From the NCBI RefSeq assembly GCF_016097555.1, contig NC_054706.1, positions 80,871,732 to 80,935,731 on the forward strand: a DNA stretch of 64,000 nucleotides, written 5' to 3'. The translations under genes were made by a program, and so were the position numbers. The notes beneath the pieces were generated by a model that saw only the letters and a list, made by a program, of their open reading frames with translations, did no database searches and was not told the DNA's origin. Positions 1-11,611 of the stretch are shown piece by piece (position 1 is the stretch's first letter; every line of letters starts with the position of its first letter). The stretch comes from Gigantopelta aegis. Its lineage: Eukaryota > Mollusca > Gastropoda > Neomphalida > Peltospiridae.

Positions 1-19
1 AACATATGTACAAAAGATA

Positions 20-640
20 TTATTTTAGAAAATATTTCTTGAGTCTATATTTAAAAACAGCAGTATTTAGCGATGATCGTCCAGAGTAACTGAACGCATG
101 TTTAAATAAAGACATTTTATGTTTTGGAATTAATATATTTCTATCCTCTGCAATTCGAAGGTTGTAGGGATTGTTTTCTCCAAGTTTGTAAGATAGTTTG
201 GGGCTTAATTGCATAGACATTTATAAATTTGTAAACATTTGTGATAGTGGAATCGTGTTTCCATTGTTATCCATTTTAACTGTTTAAATAGTGGGCAGAT
301 GGAGTAATAGGATATACATCTAATATCATCCTTGCAGCTCTCTTTTGCAGTTTTAGTAAACGTTCTAATCCATCCTGATTACAGTTTCCCCACATTATAC
401 AGCAGTAACCTATGAGTGGTAAAATATACCCATTGTAGAAAAGTTTTCTTGCGTTTAAATTTAAATACCTAATTATTTTCGATAAAAGATAAAAGATACA
501 GACGTTTAGAGATCAAGGAATACACATGTTTAACCTGAATTGTCCATTTTAAATTATTATCAACTTTGATTCCTAAACGTTTTTCACAATCGGTGTGTTG
601 CAGCACGTACAGAATTTGACGTTATCGGCGTGTACTTTAA
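20..640 (-). pseudogene. 3' end of a non-LTR retrotransposon reverse transcriptase ORF (CR1/Jockey-like), broken
   Basis: Read on the minus strand, three frames in turn give phrases typical of the C-terminal part of CR1/Jockey-class reverse transcriptase ORFs: KRLGIKVDNNLKW and HVYSLISKRLYLL (about 590-490), GYCCIMWGNCNQDGLERLLK followed by LQKRAARMILDVYPITPSA (about 420-300), then YNLR near 160 and FKHAFSYSGRSS..FKYRLKKYF at 20-220. In intact family members these run LDYCCxxWGN / LQKRAARxIL / YNLR / FSYSGxxLWNSLP / FKxxLKxxL. Stop codons (for example after the segment near 470) and frame changes show it is dead. The 5' part of the element is absent, as expected for a 5'-truncated insertion. 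The clade is an inference from phrase similarity. Confidence 0.72.
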
Positions 641-756
641 GCTACCGGTAAAAGTAAATGCTTCACGCGCGAAAAATCACTCATTGATTGACTCGTTATT
701 TTTCAGCGTGCTGAATTCCTGCACGTGGAATTGTGTATAGGGAAACGGTCCTATGT

Positions 757-1090
757 AAAAGAAAGAAAGAAATGTTTTATTTAACGACGCACTCGACACA
801 TTTTAATTACGGTTATATGGCGTCAGACATATGGTTAACGACCACACAGATATTGAGAGAGGAAACCCGCTGTCACCACTTCATGGGCTACTCTTTCCGA
901 TTAGCAGCAAGGGATCTTTTATATGCACCATCCCATAGACAGGATAGCACATACTACGGCCTTTGATATACCAGTCGTGGTGCACTGGCTGTGACGAGAA
1001 ATAGCCCAATGGGCTCATCGACGGGGATCGATCCCAGACTGACCGCGCATCGAGCGAGCGTTGTACTACTGAGCTATATCCCGCCCCGGT
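757..1090 (-). mobile_element. tRNA-derived SINE, full length, minus strand
   Basis: On the minus strand the element starts at about 1090 with a tRNA-like head containing box A (TAGCTCAGTAG) and box B (GATCGATCC within a GGGATCGATCCC block). A conserved body follows (GGTATATCAAAGGCC, AAAAGATCCCTTGCTGCTA, GCGGGTTTCCTCT) and the end is a T/C-rich tail (TTTCTTTCTTTC) near 757. The same body occurs at 5349, 9474, 20262, 28175, 50524 and 52616. The tRNA head directly abuts the 64-bp tandem array. It is not a functional tRNA because the cloverleaf is not complete. Confidence 0.85.
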
Positions 1091-2566
1091 CCTATGTTGA
1101 TAAACTTGCACACGTTTCATGTTGGTGGAAGGCGGGCCTTAGACCTGAAGAACTCGATTTGATAAACTCGCGAACGCTTCATGTTGGTGGAAAGCGGGCC
1201 TTAGAACTGAAGAACTGTCGATTTGATAAACTCGCGCACGTTTCATGTTGGTGCAAGGCGGGCCTGAGAACTGAAGAACTGTCGATTTGATAAACTTGCA
1301 CACGTTTCATGTTGGTGCAAGGCGGGCCTGAGAACTGAAGAACTGTCGATTTGATAAACTTGCACACGTTTCATGTTGGTGGAAAGCGGGCCTGAGAACT
1401 GAAGAACTGTCGATTTGATAAACTCGCGCACGTTTCATGTTGGTGGAAAGCGGGCTTCAGAACTGAAGAACTGTCCATTTGATAAACTCGCGCACGTTTC
1501 ATGTTGGTGGAAAGCGGGCCTTAGAACTGAAGAACTGTCCATTTGATAAACTCGCGCACGCTTCATGTTGGTGGAAAGCGGGCCTTAGAACTTAAGAACT
1601 GTCGATTTTATAAACTCGCACACGTTTCATGTTGGTGCAAGGCGGGCCTGAGAACTGAAGAACTGTCGATTTGATAAACTTGCACACGTTTCATGTTGGT
1701 GGAAAGAGGGCCTTAGAACTGAAGAACTGTCGATTTGATAAACTTGCACACGTTTCATGTTGGTGGAAAGCGGGCCTGAGAACTGAAGAACTGTCGATTT
1801 GATAAACTCGCGCACGTTTCATGTTGGTGGAAAGCGGGCCTTAGAACTGAAGAACTGTCCATTTGATAAACTCGCGCACGTTTCATGTTGGTGGAAAGCG
1901 GGCCTTAGAACTGAAGAACTGTCGATTTGATAAACTCGCGCACGCTTCATGTTGGTGGAAAGCGGGCCTTAGAACTTAAGAACTGTCGATTTTATAAACT
2001 CGCACACGTTTCATGTTGGTGCAAGGCGGGCCTGAGAACTGAAGAACTGTCGATTTGATAAACTTGCACACGTTTCATGTTGGTGCAAGGCGGGCCTGAG
2101 AACTGAAGAACTGTCGATTTGATAAACTCGCACACGTTTCATGTTGGTGGAAAGCGGGCCTGAGAACTGAAGAACTGTCGATTTGATAAACTCGCGCACG
2201 TTTCATGTTGGTGGAAAGCGGGCCTTAGAACTGAAGAACTGTCCATTTGATAAACTCGCGCACGCTTCATGTTGGTGGAAAGCGGGCCTTAGAACTGAAG
2301 AACTGTCCATTTGATAAACTCGCGCACGCTTCATGTTGGTGGAAAGTGGGCCTTAGAACTGAAGAACTGTCGATTTGATAAACTTGCACACGTTTCATGT
2401 TGGTGGAAGGCGGGCCTGAGAACTGAAGAACTGTTGATTTGATAAACTCTCACACCCTTCATGTTGGTGGAAAGTGGGCCTTAGAACTGAAGATCTGTTT
2501 AACTGATAAACTCACGGACGTTTCATGTTGGTGGAAGGCGGGCCTTAGCACTGAAGAACTGTTGAC
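1091..2566. repeat. Minisatellite, ~64-bp unit, ~23 copies, with a 6-unit higher-order period
   Basis: The unit contains TTGATAAACTCGCGCACG, TTCATGTTGGTGGAAAGCGG and GCCTTAGAACTGAAGAACTG. Diagnostic variants (GTGCAAGG against GTGGAAAG, TGAGAAC against TTAGAAC, and the TTTTATAAAC variant) recur every 384 bp (near 1243, 1627 and 2011), so blocks of six units were amplified together. Open frames here are repeat read-through. Confidence 0.95.
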
Positions 2567-3227
2567 AAAATGACAAAATGACAAAACAAGCATATGTCAC
2601 AATGTTCTGTAATAACATCCCAGTAATCCAGCAATAATAATATATTATTTTTCAATACAAAATAAACCACCATTGTCGAACTGGTTAGGCTACAATACAA
2701 ATAGAAATAACTGTCCAACAATATATATTATGTTTTGTCCATTAAGCTGCGGTTAATTTCAAACTGAAATGATAAAATGACTGTTTACTTTGTTAATTGG
2801 TCTATCCTTTTAGTTGACTCCACCTGTTTCCTGATTGGCAGGTGTACATTTGGTAGAATAATAGACAATGCAATTGCAATTTCTAGACAAAGAGTATGGG
2901 TATTTTTAACATCACAGGGTACTACATTGTGATGCATTGTTTTACCAATCTGCTGCATCCTGACATGTCCGAATATTAGTCTTTCTTTAATAATATAGAT
3001 ACAATATAAGCACTTATGTTATTAGCATGTAGTGGATCATTACCCATGTCACGATTACCCAGTTTTAAAGAAATGAAATCATCATTTGGTTATCGTGGGT
3101 AGTTGTTTTTTGCTTCAACGTACTAGTAGGCTATGCATTGTTTTCTTTGGATTTTTGTAGAGGGAAAAATACTGTAACCCCAGTTTGTGCTGTTAATGCA
3201 CACTGAAATATGTTTGTTACATTATAA
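2567..3227. other. No gene seen; AT-rich unique sequence
   Basis: There is no convincing ORF, repeat array or RNA gene. Only a short TGACAAAA triplication at 2568-2586 joins it to the preceding array. Confidence 0.6.
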
Positions 3228-3300
3228 GTTGAAGAAGCATCACGAGGGGTATATGGCTTTTTATGTACCTTTCTGTGTGTTCTTTTACCCCGAGCCTTCG
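3228..3300 (+). repeat. Solitary arm of the foldback element at 3885-4032
   Basis: About 73 bp (GAAGAAGCATCACGAGGGGT through ACCCCGAGCCTTCG) match one arm of the hairpin 600 bp downstream in direct orientation. A minus-strand open frame of 109 codons across 3131-3460 has no recognisable domain. Confidence 0.75.
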
Positions 3301-3884
3301 TGTAAAATTCTTTAATCTCATTGGTGGTTTGCCGCTGGACAAATCTCTTATACCCCTGTGGGCGGAGCCAAATTCTTTTATACAGTAATTTCCAACAGTT
3401 TCCAGCCACCCCAGTTAATGCCAAAGCAATAATTAGATTATAAATAACATTGATAATCAATCAAGTATACATAATTAATTTTATTTTTACTATAAAATAC
3501 ACTATTTCAATACTTTTAAAAGCTGCAATGTTGAACTCGGCCACCTAATTACGGTCGTGGTGTTATTGTATTAATGCGCGATTAGCAACAGTTGGGGTTT
3601 TTTTTTGGGGGGGGGGTTTAATATTTTTATTTTTTTACTACATACATTTCTGATAATTTTTTTTTTTTTTTTTTAAATTAATATCTGTTTCAGACAATTT
3701 CGTATTACAAACATTTGAAGTTAAAAACTCGTTTATCGATGGAACTATTTTTTGTCACTGGCAAGTGGTTTCGTTCGCGTCAGCGTGGTACGGCTCCGTT
3801 AATAAATTGTTAACAATTAGGCCTATAGTCTGGGGTTATTTTGATTATTTGGCTATATGGTTTAACATGTCGGCAAGATAAATT
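3301..3884. other. No gene seen; homopolymer-rich spacer
   Basis: It includes a T8-G10-T3 run near 3598-3622 and a T-run at 3658-3674. Nothing coding was recognised. Confidence 0.55.
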
Positions 3885-4032
3885 CGTTGTAGAAGCATCT
3901 CTCGGGCTATATGGCTTTTTATGTACCTTCTGTGTGCTCTTTTTCCCCCTCGCCTTCGGCTCGGGGTAAAAGAACACACAGACTCAGAGGGTACATAAAA
4001 AGCCATATACCCCTCGTGATGCTTCTACAACG
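3885..4032. mobile_element. Foldback / MITE-like hairpin, ~148 bp
   Basis: Two arms of about 65 bp are inverted copies: CGTTGTAGAAGCATC and ATATGGCTTTTTATGTACC on the left, GGTACATAAAAAGCCATAT and GATGCTTCTACAACG on the right. The tip is CTCGCCTTCGGCTCGG. The near-perfect stem suggests a palindromic non-autonomous DNA element. Confidence 0.8.
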
Positions 4033-5348
4033 TATATTATATTATCTGGGCATCTGTTTTGCAAGTTGGGCTGATCAAAGCGAAGTAAGTGAATTTTCTT
4101 AAATCACTGCATGTCACAGATGGACGAGAGATTGACTATCAGTAACACATATTGTCCAAGAAACAAGTCAAACAACAAAACATTTCAACAAATTTATCTA
4201 CAAAATATAAATATACACAATGACGATTTCACTCCAAACACATCACTACCCCAACCTTAAATTAAACCCCCCAAAAAACTGTAATCTGGTGTCCATGGTA
4301 AGCCAGTCTGAGCCAACTAGCTTCTAGTCAATGTTCAAACCTTAGTTAAATAATCATTTTGAACCAGTTCAATTTTGTATCAGTATACACTCATCTGAAA
4401 TTCACTGTCATTGCGAATACTATCAGTATCTTGATGACGACCAGACACTAGCACATCTTGGATGGTTGGCTGTTGACATCTCTTGCAGACATCCTAACAA
4501 CAGTCCGCCACCACGCTAGTCTGTAGACATCTCTTGCAGATGGTTCTCCTACAGTTCCACTGGTTACATCTGTGTCATCCCTCACACCCAGTTATAGCTC
4601 ACATAGCTATCATGGCTCTCGTAGCTCACATACTTCTCATGGTTCTGGCTCACGCTCAAACCCAAAGGTTCTCGTGGTTCTGGCTCACGCTCAAACCCAA
4701 AAAGCTGAAACAAAAATGTCTACAAATAGGCTCACTTAATATAATTATGGCAATAAAATACCACCTCATTATCAAGCCCGTCTGACACTTATAAAAACTA
4801 TTGTAACACAATAAACCAAATTAACCTTAACCCCTTGTTTTGTACCATATTTACTCCTGGTGCACAACAACACAAATTACGCTTAACCCTCTAATACGGT
4901 CAGTTACACAACCGAAAACATACACTATACACACACCCAAGTACCCTATAACAAAGTAAAACTACCTAAGTTATAGCACCTGATTATGCACTAATATACA
5001 ACACCACTTACATGTATATCTAAATACAAACAAATAAACAACCCTATTAATAATCACCACAAACAAATTACAATTAACTAAATTGCCCTGTATTTGAGTC
5101 TTGGGGAAAAATATAGTCAAACTATCTGTCCAAAAGCCTGCATGCTTTTTACCTGCAGCTTAATTTCCCACTGAAGAAACTCAATATACTGCTCATAAAA
5201 AGTTATGACAACGTTTTCACAATTTACCCAGTATGCTCATGCTCTACCAGATATGGACAAAATATTGGGCATTTATTATATAAACCCCCTCTAACATCAT
5301 AAAATACATGAAACTAATCTTTTCTGTGACACTGCATTTGTTTACACT
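4033..5348. other. No gene seen; low-complexity AT-rich region
   Basis: Only a short direct duplication was noted (GGTTCTGGCTCACGCTCAAA at 4639-4664 and again at 4675-4700). The 83-codon ORF over it is compositionally biased and unlikely to be coding. Confidence 0.5.
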
Positions 5349-5675
5349 GGGGCAGGATTTAGTTCAGTTGGTTGAGCTCTTACCTCTGCAGTGCTTGCGT
5401 CGAAGGATCAAATCACCTCAGTGGATCCATTTAACTGATTGGGTTTTTTCTCTTTCCAATCAGTGCATCACAACTGGTCAAAGGCTGTGGTATGTCTTTT
5501 CCTGTCTGTGGGAAAGTACATATAAAAGATCCCTTGCTGCTACTGAAAAATGTAGCAGGTTTCCTCACTAAGACTCGTCAAAATTATCAAATGTTTGACA
5601 TCCATTAGATGATTAATTAAATTAATCAGTGCTCTAGTGGTGTTGTTAAACAAAACAAACTTTAACTTTGTTTAC
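5349..5675 (+). mobile_element. tRNA-derived SINE, plus strand, diverged
   Basis: The head is GGGGCAGGATTTAGTTCAGT (diverged box A). The body AAAAGATCCCTTGCTGCTAC and GCAGGTTTCCTC follow, then TTTGACATCCATTAGATGAT, and the 3' end AACAAAACAAACTTTAACTT. It immediately precedes the 69-bp array. Confidence 0.8.
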
Positions 5676-5699
5676 ACTGTACATACAGCAGTAGTTGAC

Positions 5700-6497
5700 A
5701 GGAAACTGTTAGTATGTGTTGGTGGTCCGGGTATGCATCTTTTCTACTCATAAGACTCGTTACTGCCCCTCTAAACTGTTAGTATGTGTTGGTGGGCCGG
5801 GTATGCATCTTTTCTACATAAAGACTCATTACTGCCCCTCTAAACTGTTAGTATGTGTTTGTGGTCCGGGTATGCATCTTTTCTACATAGACTCGTTACT
5901 GCCCCTCTAAACTGTTAGTATGTGTTGGTGGTCCGGGTATGCATCTTTTCTACATAGACTCGTTACTGCCCCTCTAAACTGTTAGTATGTGTTTGTGGTC
6001 CGGGTATGCATCTTTTCTACATAGACTCGTTACTGCCCCTCTAAACTGTTAGTATGTGTTGGTGGTCCGGGTAAGCATCTTTTCTACACATAAGACTCGT
6101 TACTGCCCCTCTAAACTGTTAGTATGTGTTTGTGGTCCGGGTATGCATCTTTTCTACATAAAGACTCATTACTGCCCCTCTAAACTGTTAGTATGTGTTT
6201 GTGGTCCGGGTATGCATCTTTTCTACATAGACTCGTTACTGCCCCTCTAAACTGTTAGTATGTGTTTGTGGTCCGGGTATGCATCTTTTCTACATAGACT
6301 CGTTACTGCCCCTCTAAACTGTTAGTATGTGTTTGTGGTCCGGGTATGCATCTTTTCTACATAGACTCGTTACTGCCCCTCTAAACTGTTAGTATGTGTT
6401 TGTGGTCCGGGTATGCATCTTTTCTACATAGACTCGTTACTGCCCCTCTAACTGTTAGTATGTGTTGGTGGTCCGGGTATGCATCTTTTCTACACAT
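5700..6497. repeat. Minisatellite, ~69-bp unit, left part (~12 copies)
   Basis: The unit contains ACTGTTAGTATGTGTTGGTG, GTCCGGGTATGCATCTTTTC and GACTCGTTACTGCCCCTCTA. The array continues at 7404-7806, so the intervening 0.9 kb is an insertion into a once continuous array. Confidence 0.95.
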
Positions 6498-6672
6498 AAA
6501 TAGAGGCTATTTCATGGGTTTTTTCGAATACGATTTTTATGTCAACGATCGAGTGATGTGTGAAAACCATATTTTCACGAATTGCGAAGCAATGAGTGAA
6601 AATATGGTTTTCACACATCACGAGTTGATATAAAAATCGTATTCGGAAAAACACCATGAAATGGTCTATTTA
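6498..6672. repeat. Long hairpin (terminal palindrome of the insert)
   Basis: The left arm (AATAGAGGCTATTTCATGG, CGAATACGATTTTTAT, TGTGTGAAAACCATATTTTC) is complemented by the right arm ending ACCATGAAATGGTCTATTT. The tip is CACGAATTGCGAAGCAATGA. It can form a near-perfect stem of about 75 bp. Confidence 0.85.
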
Positions 6673-6917
6673 TTATATACATATTTCCTAATTTTTGACA
6701 ATATCTTTCGCTCTTTGGTAATATCTTTCACTTATCCTATCGAAAACACGTAACGTCATGATATATTTCTTCCTATGGAACTTTGCCAGAAAATTTACTT
6801 TACCATAGACTTTTAAAAAGAAATTTGATTAAAATTTATCTTTATTAACATTTATTTAACAATACTGCGGTGCAAACATACCTGACAAAGCGATCCCAAG
6901 TCCTTTGGCACTGTCAC

Positions 6918-7000
6918 GTATAAATACTTATCATAAATAGAGTTAGGGTTAGGGTTAGGCTTAGGGTTAGGGTTAGGGTTAGTGACAGTGCCAAAGGAAA
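6918..7000. repeat. Interstitial telomere-like TTAGGG tract inside a 16-bp inverted repeat
   Basis: Six copies of TTAGGG (one degenerate, TTAGGC) lie between CCTTTGGCACTGTCAC (about 6901-6916) and GTGACAGTGCCAAAGG (about 6984-6999). A second short TTAGGGTTAGGGTTA occurs at 7808-7822, right at the far edge of the 69-bp array. Confidence 0.85.
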
Positions 7001-7403
7001 GTCCTTCCCGATCCTCTAAACACTCCCACAAAAACAAAACGAGTCGAACGCCGTTAAATTCTTACACTCGATGACACTACATTGTGTCATCATTATTTAG
7101 CTTCGTATTCAATTTGTTTTATATATTTTATCGTAATTGCACTTCGTATCCCGTTTTTTTAGGTAGTTGTTTAAATTACGTTTTTTATTTTTCAAATACG
7201 ATCAGATGCATTGGTAATCATCAAATTTAAATACGAACAACCGAGACAAAGGGAGATAATTTAATCATGCACTTTTACAAAAAAGTAAATACTTCTATAT
7301 TTTCACTGTAGCTAAAATACAGTGAAAATATGACTTTTTACCGGATATGACCTTTCAGGTTTCCGTAGATCTATATATTTCATTGCTATGTATATAATAA
7401 CTC

Positions 7404-7806
7404 ATTACTGCCCCTCTAAACTGTTAGTATGTGTTTGTGGTCCGGGTAAGCATCTTTTCTACACGTAAGACTCGTTACTGCCCCTCTAAACTGTTAGTAT
7501 GTGTTGGTGGTCCGGGTATGCATCTTTTCTACACGTAAGACTTGTTACTGCCCCTCTAAACTGTTAGTATGTGTTGGTGGTCCGGGTATGCATCTTTTCT
7601 ACACGTAAGACTCGTTACTGCCCCTCTAAACTGTTAGTATGTGTTGGTGGTCCGGGTATGCATCTTTTCTACACGTAAGACTCGTTACTGCCCCTCTAAA
7701 CTGTTAGTATGTGTTGGTGGTCCGGGTATGCATCTTTTCTACACCTAAGACTCTTTACTGCCCCTCTAAACTGTTAGTATGTGTTTGTGGTCCGGATATG
7801 CATCTA
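7404..7806. repeat. Minisatellite, ~69-bp unit, right part (~6 copies)
   Basis: It is the same unit as 5700-6497. Copies here are more uniform and carry the TTCTACACGTAAGACTCG variant, which points to recent homogenisation on this side of the insertion. Confidence 0.95.
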
Positions 7807-7920
7807 TTAGGGTTAGGGTTAAAACTCGTATTTGACCCAAGTGTCCCTTTGAAGAAGCACACTTAGAAAGATAGCCAGTAGTGAAATTTAGGCTTGGGCG
7901 AAAACGGTGACCAAAATATA

Positions 7921-9148
7921 CACTGTCAAAAAAGTAACGCATAGGCGAAATATTCACGGAATTATCTCTTTAATACAAAGTGGCATAATTTCATTATTTA
8001 TGATCGTATCACAATCAAATTTGACATAACTATTTGACAATGTTCTTGCTATGGATTGACGGCAGTGGAGGCATTTTCGTCACCAAACAGCGTCGCATGA
8101 GGGCGCTAAAATCAGTACCTCGTGTGACCACCAGCAGCAGCAATCACTGCGCGACATCTCCTTGGCATAGACTGAATGAGTCTCTGAATCCGGGCACGTG
8201 GAATCCTAGCCCATTCTTCCTGCAGTGCATGTGACAGTTGTGGAAGCAGCTGAGGCTCCGAGTCACGCTGGCGTACACGTCTGTCCAGTTCGTCCCTTAG
8301 ATGTTCAATGGGGTTGAGATCTGCCGATCTTGATGGCCATGGCAGCACATTAATGTTCTCATTCTGTAGGAAATCCATTGTTACACGTGTCGTATGCGGC
8401 CTGGCATTGTCCTGCTGAAAGAGGTCTCTCTGTCGATCCAAAATGGGAAGCATGTGACGGCGAAGAATTTCATCCCGGTAGCGTACAGCTGTCAGTTTGC
8501 CTTGTACGAACACAAGTTCACTTCTGCTGGTGTTATGAGATGGCTCCCCACATCATGACACTCCCTCCACTGAATCTGTCAACTTGGGCGACACAGTTGT
8601 TGGCAAAACGTTCACTGCGGCATCTGTAAACACGTTGTCGTCCATCACGTCGCTGTAGAAGGAAACGTGACTTGTCGCTGAACCATACTCGCCGTCAGTT
8701 TCCCAAGTTCCACCCCTGAACATTCGTGCACCAGCGAACACGTAAATGTCGATGTTGGCGTCGCAGGACGGGGCCAACATATGGTCTCCTAGCCCGTAAA
8801 CCAGCTTCTCGAAGTCGGTTCCGATGGTTTGTTCAAACACCCTTCTCAAACCAGGAATGCGTCCAGCAGTGCTCGTTGCTGTGGCAGTTCGGTGACGCAA
8901 GTGCAGAACCCGGATGTAGCGATCTTGTGCTGCAGTTGTTATGCGAGGTCTTCCACTTCTGGGCCGGTCTTCAGGTGATTGAAACTGCTGGTACCTGTCC
9001 CAGAGATGCATCTGGGCATGCTGTCCAATTCCAGGAACATTAACAAACATGGTCATTCAGCAACATTGTACAAAAAACCAACAATATTTTGTAAAATTAA
9101 ACACTTTTCTTCTTTCCCTATCACCCATGCGTTTCTTTTTTGACAGTA
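7921..9148 (-). mobile_element. Tc1-like DNA transposon, ~1.23 kb, degenerate
   Basis: Terminal inverted repeats are visible: CTGTCAAAAAAGTAACGCAT at the left and its inverse ATGCGTTTCTTTTTTGACAG at the right, next to TA dinucleotides as expected for TA-target integration. The length is close to the usual Tc1 range. The transposase lies on the minus strand and is frameshifted (separate entry). Confidence 0.85.
8112..9056 (-). pseudogene. Tc1/mariner transposase (DD34E type), frameshifted
   Basis: In an intact element this enzyme cuts and rejoins the transposon ends. The N-terminal piece (9056-8553) has the basic HTH linker RPRSGRPRITTAAQDRYI. The C-terminal piece (8513-8112) has FQQDNARPH with the second catalytic aspartate, and SADLNPIEHLRDELDRR with the catalytic glutamate. 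Thirty-four residues separate them, giving the DD34E spacing of the Tc1 clade. It ends with RLIQSMPRRCRAVIAAAGGH, a typical family C-terminus. The two pieces are in different frames, and the middle (about 8700-8520, with VWFSDKSRF readable in another frame) carries at least one frameshift and an early stop. It is therefore inactive. Confidence 0.88.
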
Positions 9149-9164
9149 TAGAAATGAGATGTCC

Positions 9165-9440
9165 TGGAGTAGACTCCAATTCGTGGGTACAGGTGATGAC
9201 TCCAATTCGTGGATCTAGGTGATGACACCAATTCGTGGATACAGGTGATCACACCAATTCGTGGATCTAGGTGACGACACCAATTCGTGGATCTAGGTGG
9301 CGACACCAATTCGTGGATGCAGGTGACGACACCAATTCGTGGATGCAGGTGATGACACCAATTCGCGGATACAGGTGCACACCAATTCGTGAATACAGGT
9401 GACAACACCAATTCGTGGATACAGGTGATCACACCAAATA
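9165..9440. repeat. Minisatellite, ~26-bp unit, ~10 copies
   Basis: The unit is CACCAATTCGTGGAT plus ACAGGTGATCA, with GATACAGG/GATCTAGG/GATGCAGG variants. It starts only about 15 bp from the right end of the Tc1-like element. Confidence 0.92.
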
Positions 9441-9473
9441 GCATCTCACGTGTGTGGGGTCTTACTAAAAATA

Positions 9474-9735
9474 GGAGCTGGACATAGCCCAGTTGTAAAG
9501 CGCTCACCTGAAGTGCAGTCGGCTTAGGATTGATTCCTGTCAGTGGCCCATTGGGCTATTTCTCATTCCAGCCAGTCCATCACAACTGGTATATCAAAGG
9601 CATGGTATGTACTATCCTTCCTGTTGGATGGTGCATAAATAAGATCCCTTGCTACTAATGGAAAAATGTAGCGGGTTTACTCTCGAAGACTATATGTCAG
9701 AATTATCAAATGTTTGACCTCCAACAGTTTCGGCA
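9474..9735 (+). mobile_element. tRNA-derived SINE, plus strand, 3'-truncated
   Basis: Head GACATAGCCCAGTTGTAAAG (box A), diverged box B, GGTATATCAAAGGCATGGTA, AAGATCCCTTGCTACTAATG, and TTTGACCTCCAACAG before similarity stops. Confidence 0.8.
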
Positions 9736-10498
9736 GTTTTACAACTGCTGTAACAGCTGGCCACAGATAATAATATGTCATATTACTACACACTTAATTA
9801 TTAATATAAATCATTTTATTTTACAATACATATTTAACACAACAATATAACATTGCATGTTTGTTTAAATATACATCTTCCTTATGAAGTATATCCATAC
9901 ATTTACAGACCAATCAAGGTCCAATTGAATCAATCCAGGTCAATGGTCAATTGAACCAGTTTTTACAGAAGGATCCTGGTGACTCTTCAGAATGAAACAA
10001 TTTTATTTTTGCAGATGTGACTACAACAAACAAAGTTTGAAAATTTCTGGTCAAAATATTTCAAATAACCCCTTTGATCCAGAACAATTATCTATTGATT
10101 CTTCTAGTATCATTTAATAGGTAGCAAATCCAATGTAATAATGGTCCATTTCCCCATCCCCATATCTTTCCTCCAGGCCAGACCAGATATTATCATGGTC
10201 CATTTCCCCACCCCATATCTTTCCTCCAGACCAGATACCAACACTAATACACAACATGTAAAACATTTATTTAACACCTTGCTAAAACGTTATACACAAA
10301 ATGATACCTGGTGCAGTGAAGTTTTAAAAAAAAGCTATAAAGCAAAATGGATGGCATTTGTACAGAATGGAAAACAAAATTACAAATATTTCTATCAAAT
10401 ATAACATACATGTATGGCACTACACCTGAATACTGTACACATTGCAAGGATGGGAACTGTATTATAAATTTTCACCCAAATATAGCCCAGGTGTTTAT
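9736..10498. other. No gene seen; short direct duplication
   Basis: ATGGTCCATTTCCCC and CATATCTTTCCTCCAG occur twice (10141-10186 and 10196-10232). The 87-codon ORF over it has no recognisable domain. Confidence 0.5.
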
Positions 10499-11025
10499 CG
10501 CGTTAAACACAAACATCTGTTTTCTGTACAACACAAACATCTGTATTCTGTACAACACAAACTGAATTCTGTAAAACACAAACATCTGAATTCTGTACAA
10601 AACAAACATCTGAATTCGGTACCACAGACATCTGTATTCTGTACAACACAAACATCTGTATTCTGTACAACACAAACATCTGTATTCTGTACAACACAAA
10701 CATCTGTATTCTGTAAAACACAAACATCTGTATTCTGTAAGACAGGCTCTCACTAAAATCTAAATAAAATGGCCATTATATATATAACAGCCACCTGCCA
10801 ATAAAGGACAATTTCAAAACACAAACATCTGTATTCTGTACAACACAAACATCTGTATTCTGTACAATACAAACATCTGTATTCTTTACAACACAAACAT
10901 CTGTATTCTGTACAATACAAACATCTGTATTCTGTACAATACAAACATCTGTATTCTTTACAACACAAACATCTGTATTTTGTAAAACACAAACATCTGT
11001 ATTCTGTAAGACAGGCTCTCACTAA
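10499..11025. repeat. Minisatellite, ~22-bp unit in two blocks with a shared flank
   Basis: The unit is ACACAAACATCTGTATTCTGT plus AC. Blocks are 10506-10745 (about 11 copies) and 10816-11013 (about 9). Each block is followed by the same flank (AAGACAGGCTCTCACTAAAA and AACAGCCACCTGCCA), at 10739-10815 and 11007-11085, so block plus flank was duplicated as a larger unit of about 270 bp. Confidence 0.93.
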
Positions 11026-11580
11026 AATCTAAATAGAACAGCCATTATATAATTATAACAGCCACCTGCCAGTAAAGGACAATTTCAAGTTTGATAACAA
11101 TCCTTTTCTATGTTGTTGTTTTTTATTATAGTTTTTACAGTTTGGACTAAGCAGCAGCTGCAATACAAGTATTTATTAAAATCCTAACCAACAATACACC
11201 ATCACCACCACATGCAATAAATACTACGTTTATAAATAACTATTCTCTTAGATGAAGGAATGTTGTATTGGATTCACAGCACAAATTGATTTTAACAAGA
11301 TGATCAAATACAACCACAAGATAGTAAATGAATTGTTTGGGGCTGTCCATTTAATGTGTACAAAGGGAGGGAAAGGCTGTTGTTGGCAAAATGTACAGAT
11401 AAAAAAGGATTGGGGGGTGGGGCAGCAAGGTGGAGTGGGGGCTGTAGTTTCCCAATAATTCTGAATCAACAATATTATAAGTGGGGCAGATATGTAACAC
11501 CATCTTGACAAAGTATCAACTGCAGTATGTCCAGACTTGAAATGAAAATAAGTCGTAGGTCTTTTTGTGGCCGCAAGTGT

Positions 11581-11611
<31 letters not shown>

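Larger units (their letters stand above)
6498..7403. mobile_element. ~0.9-kb palindrome-bearing element inserted in the 69-bp array
   Basis: The tandem array is cut after TTTTCTACACATA and resumes at ACTCATTACTGCCCC. The insert begins with a 175-bp hairpin (6498-6672), carries a TTAGGG-type tract flanked by inverted repeats (6918-7000), and near its other end has a second hairpin with a 14-bp perfect stem (ATATTTTCACTGTA / TACAGTGAAAATAT, 7297-7331). No transposase ORF is present, so it is probably non-autonomous. Exact termini and target-site duplication are not clear. Confidence 0.65.
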
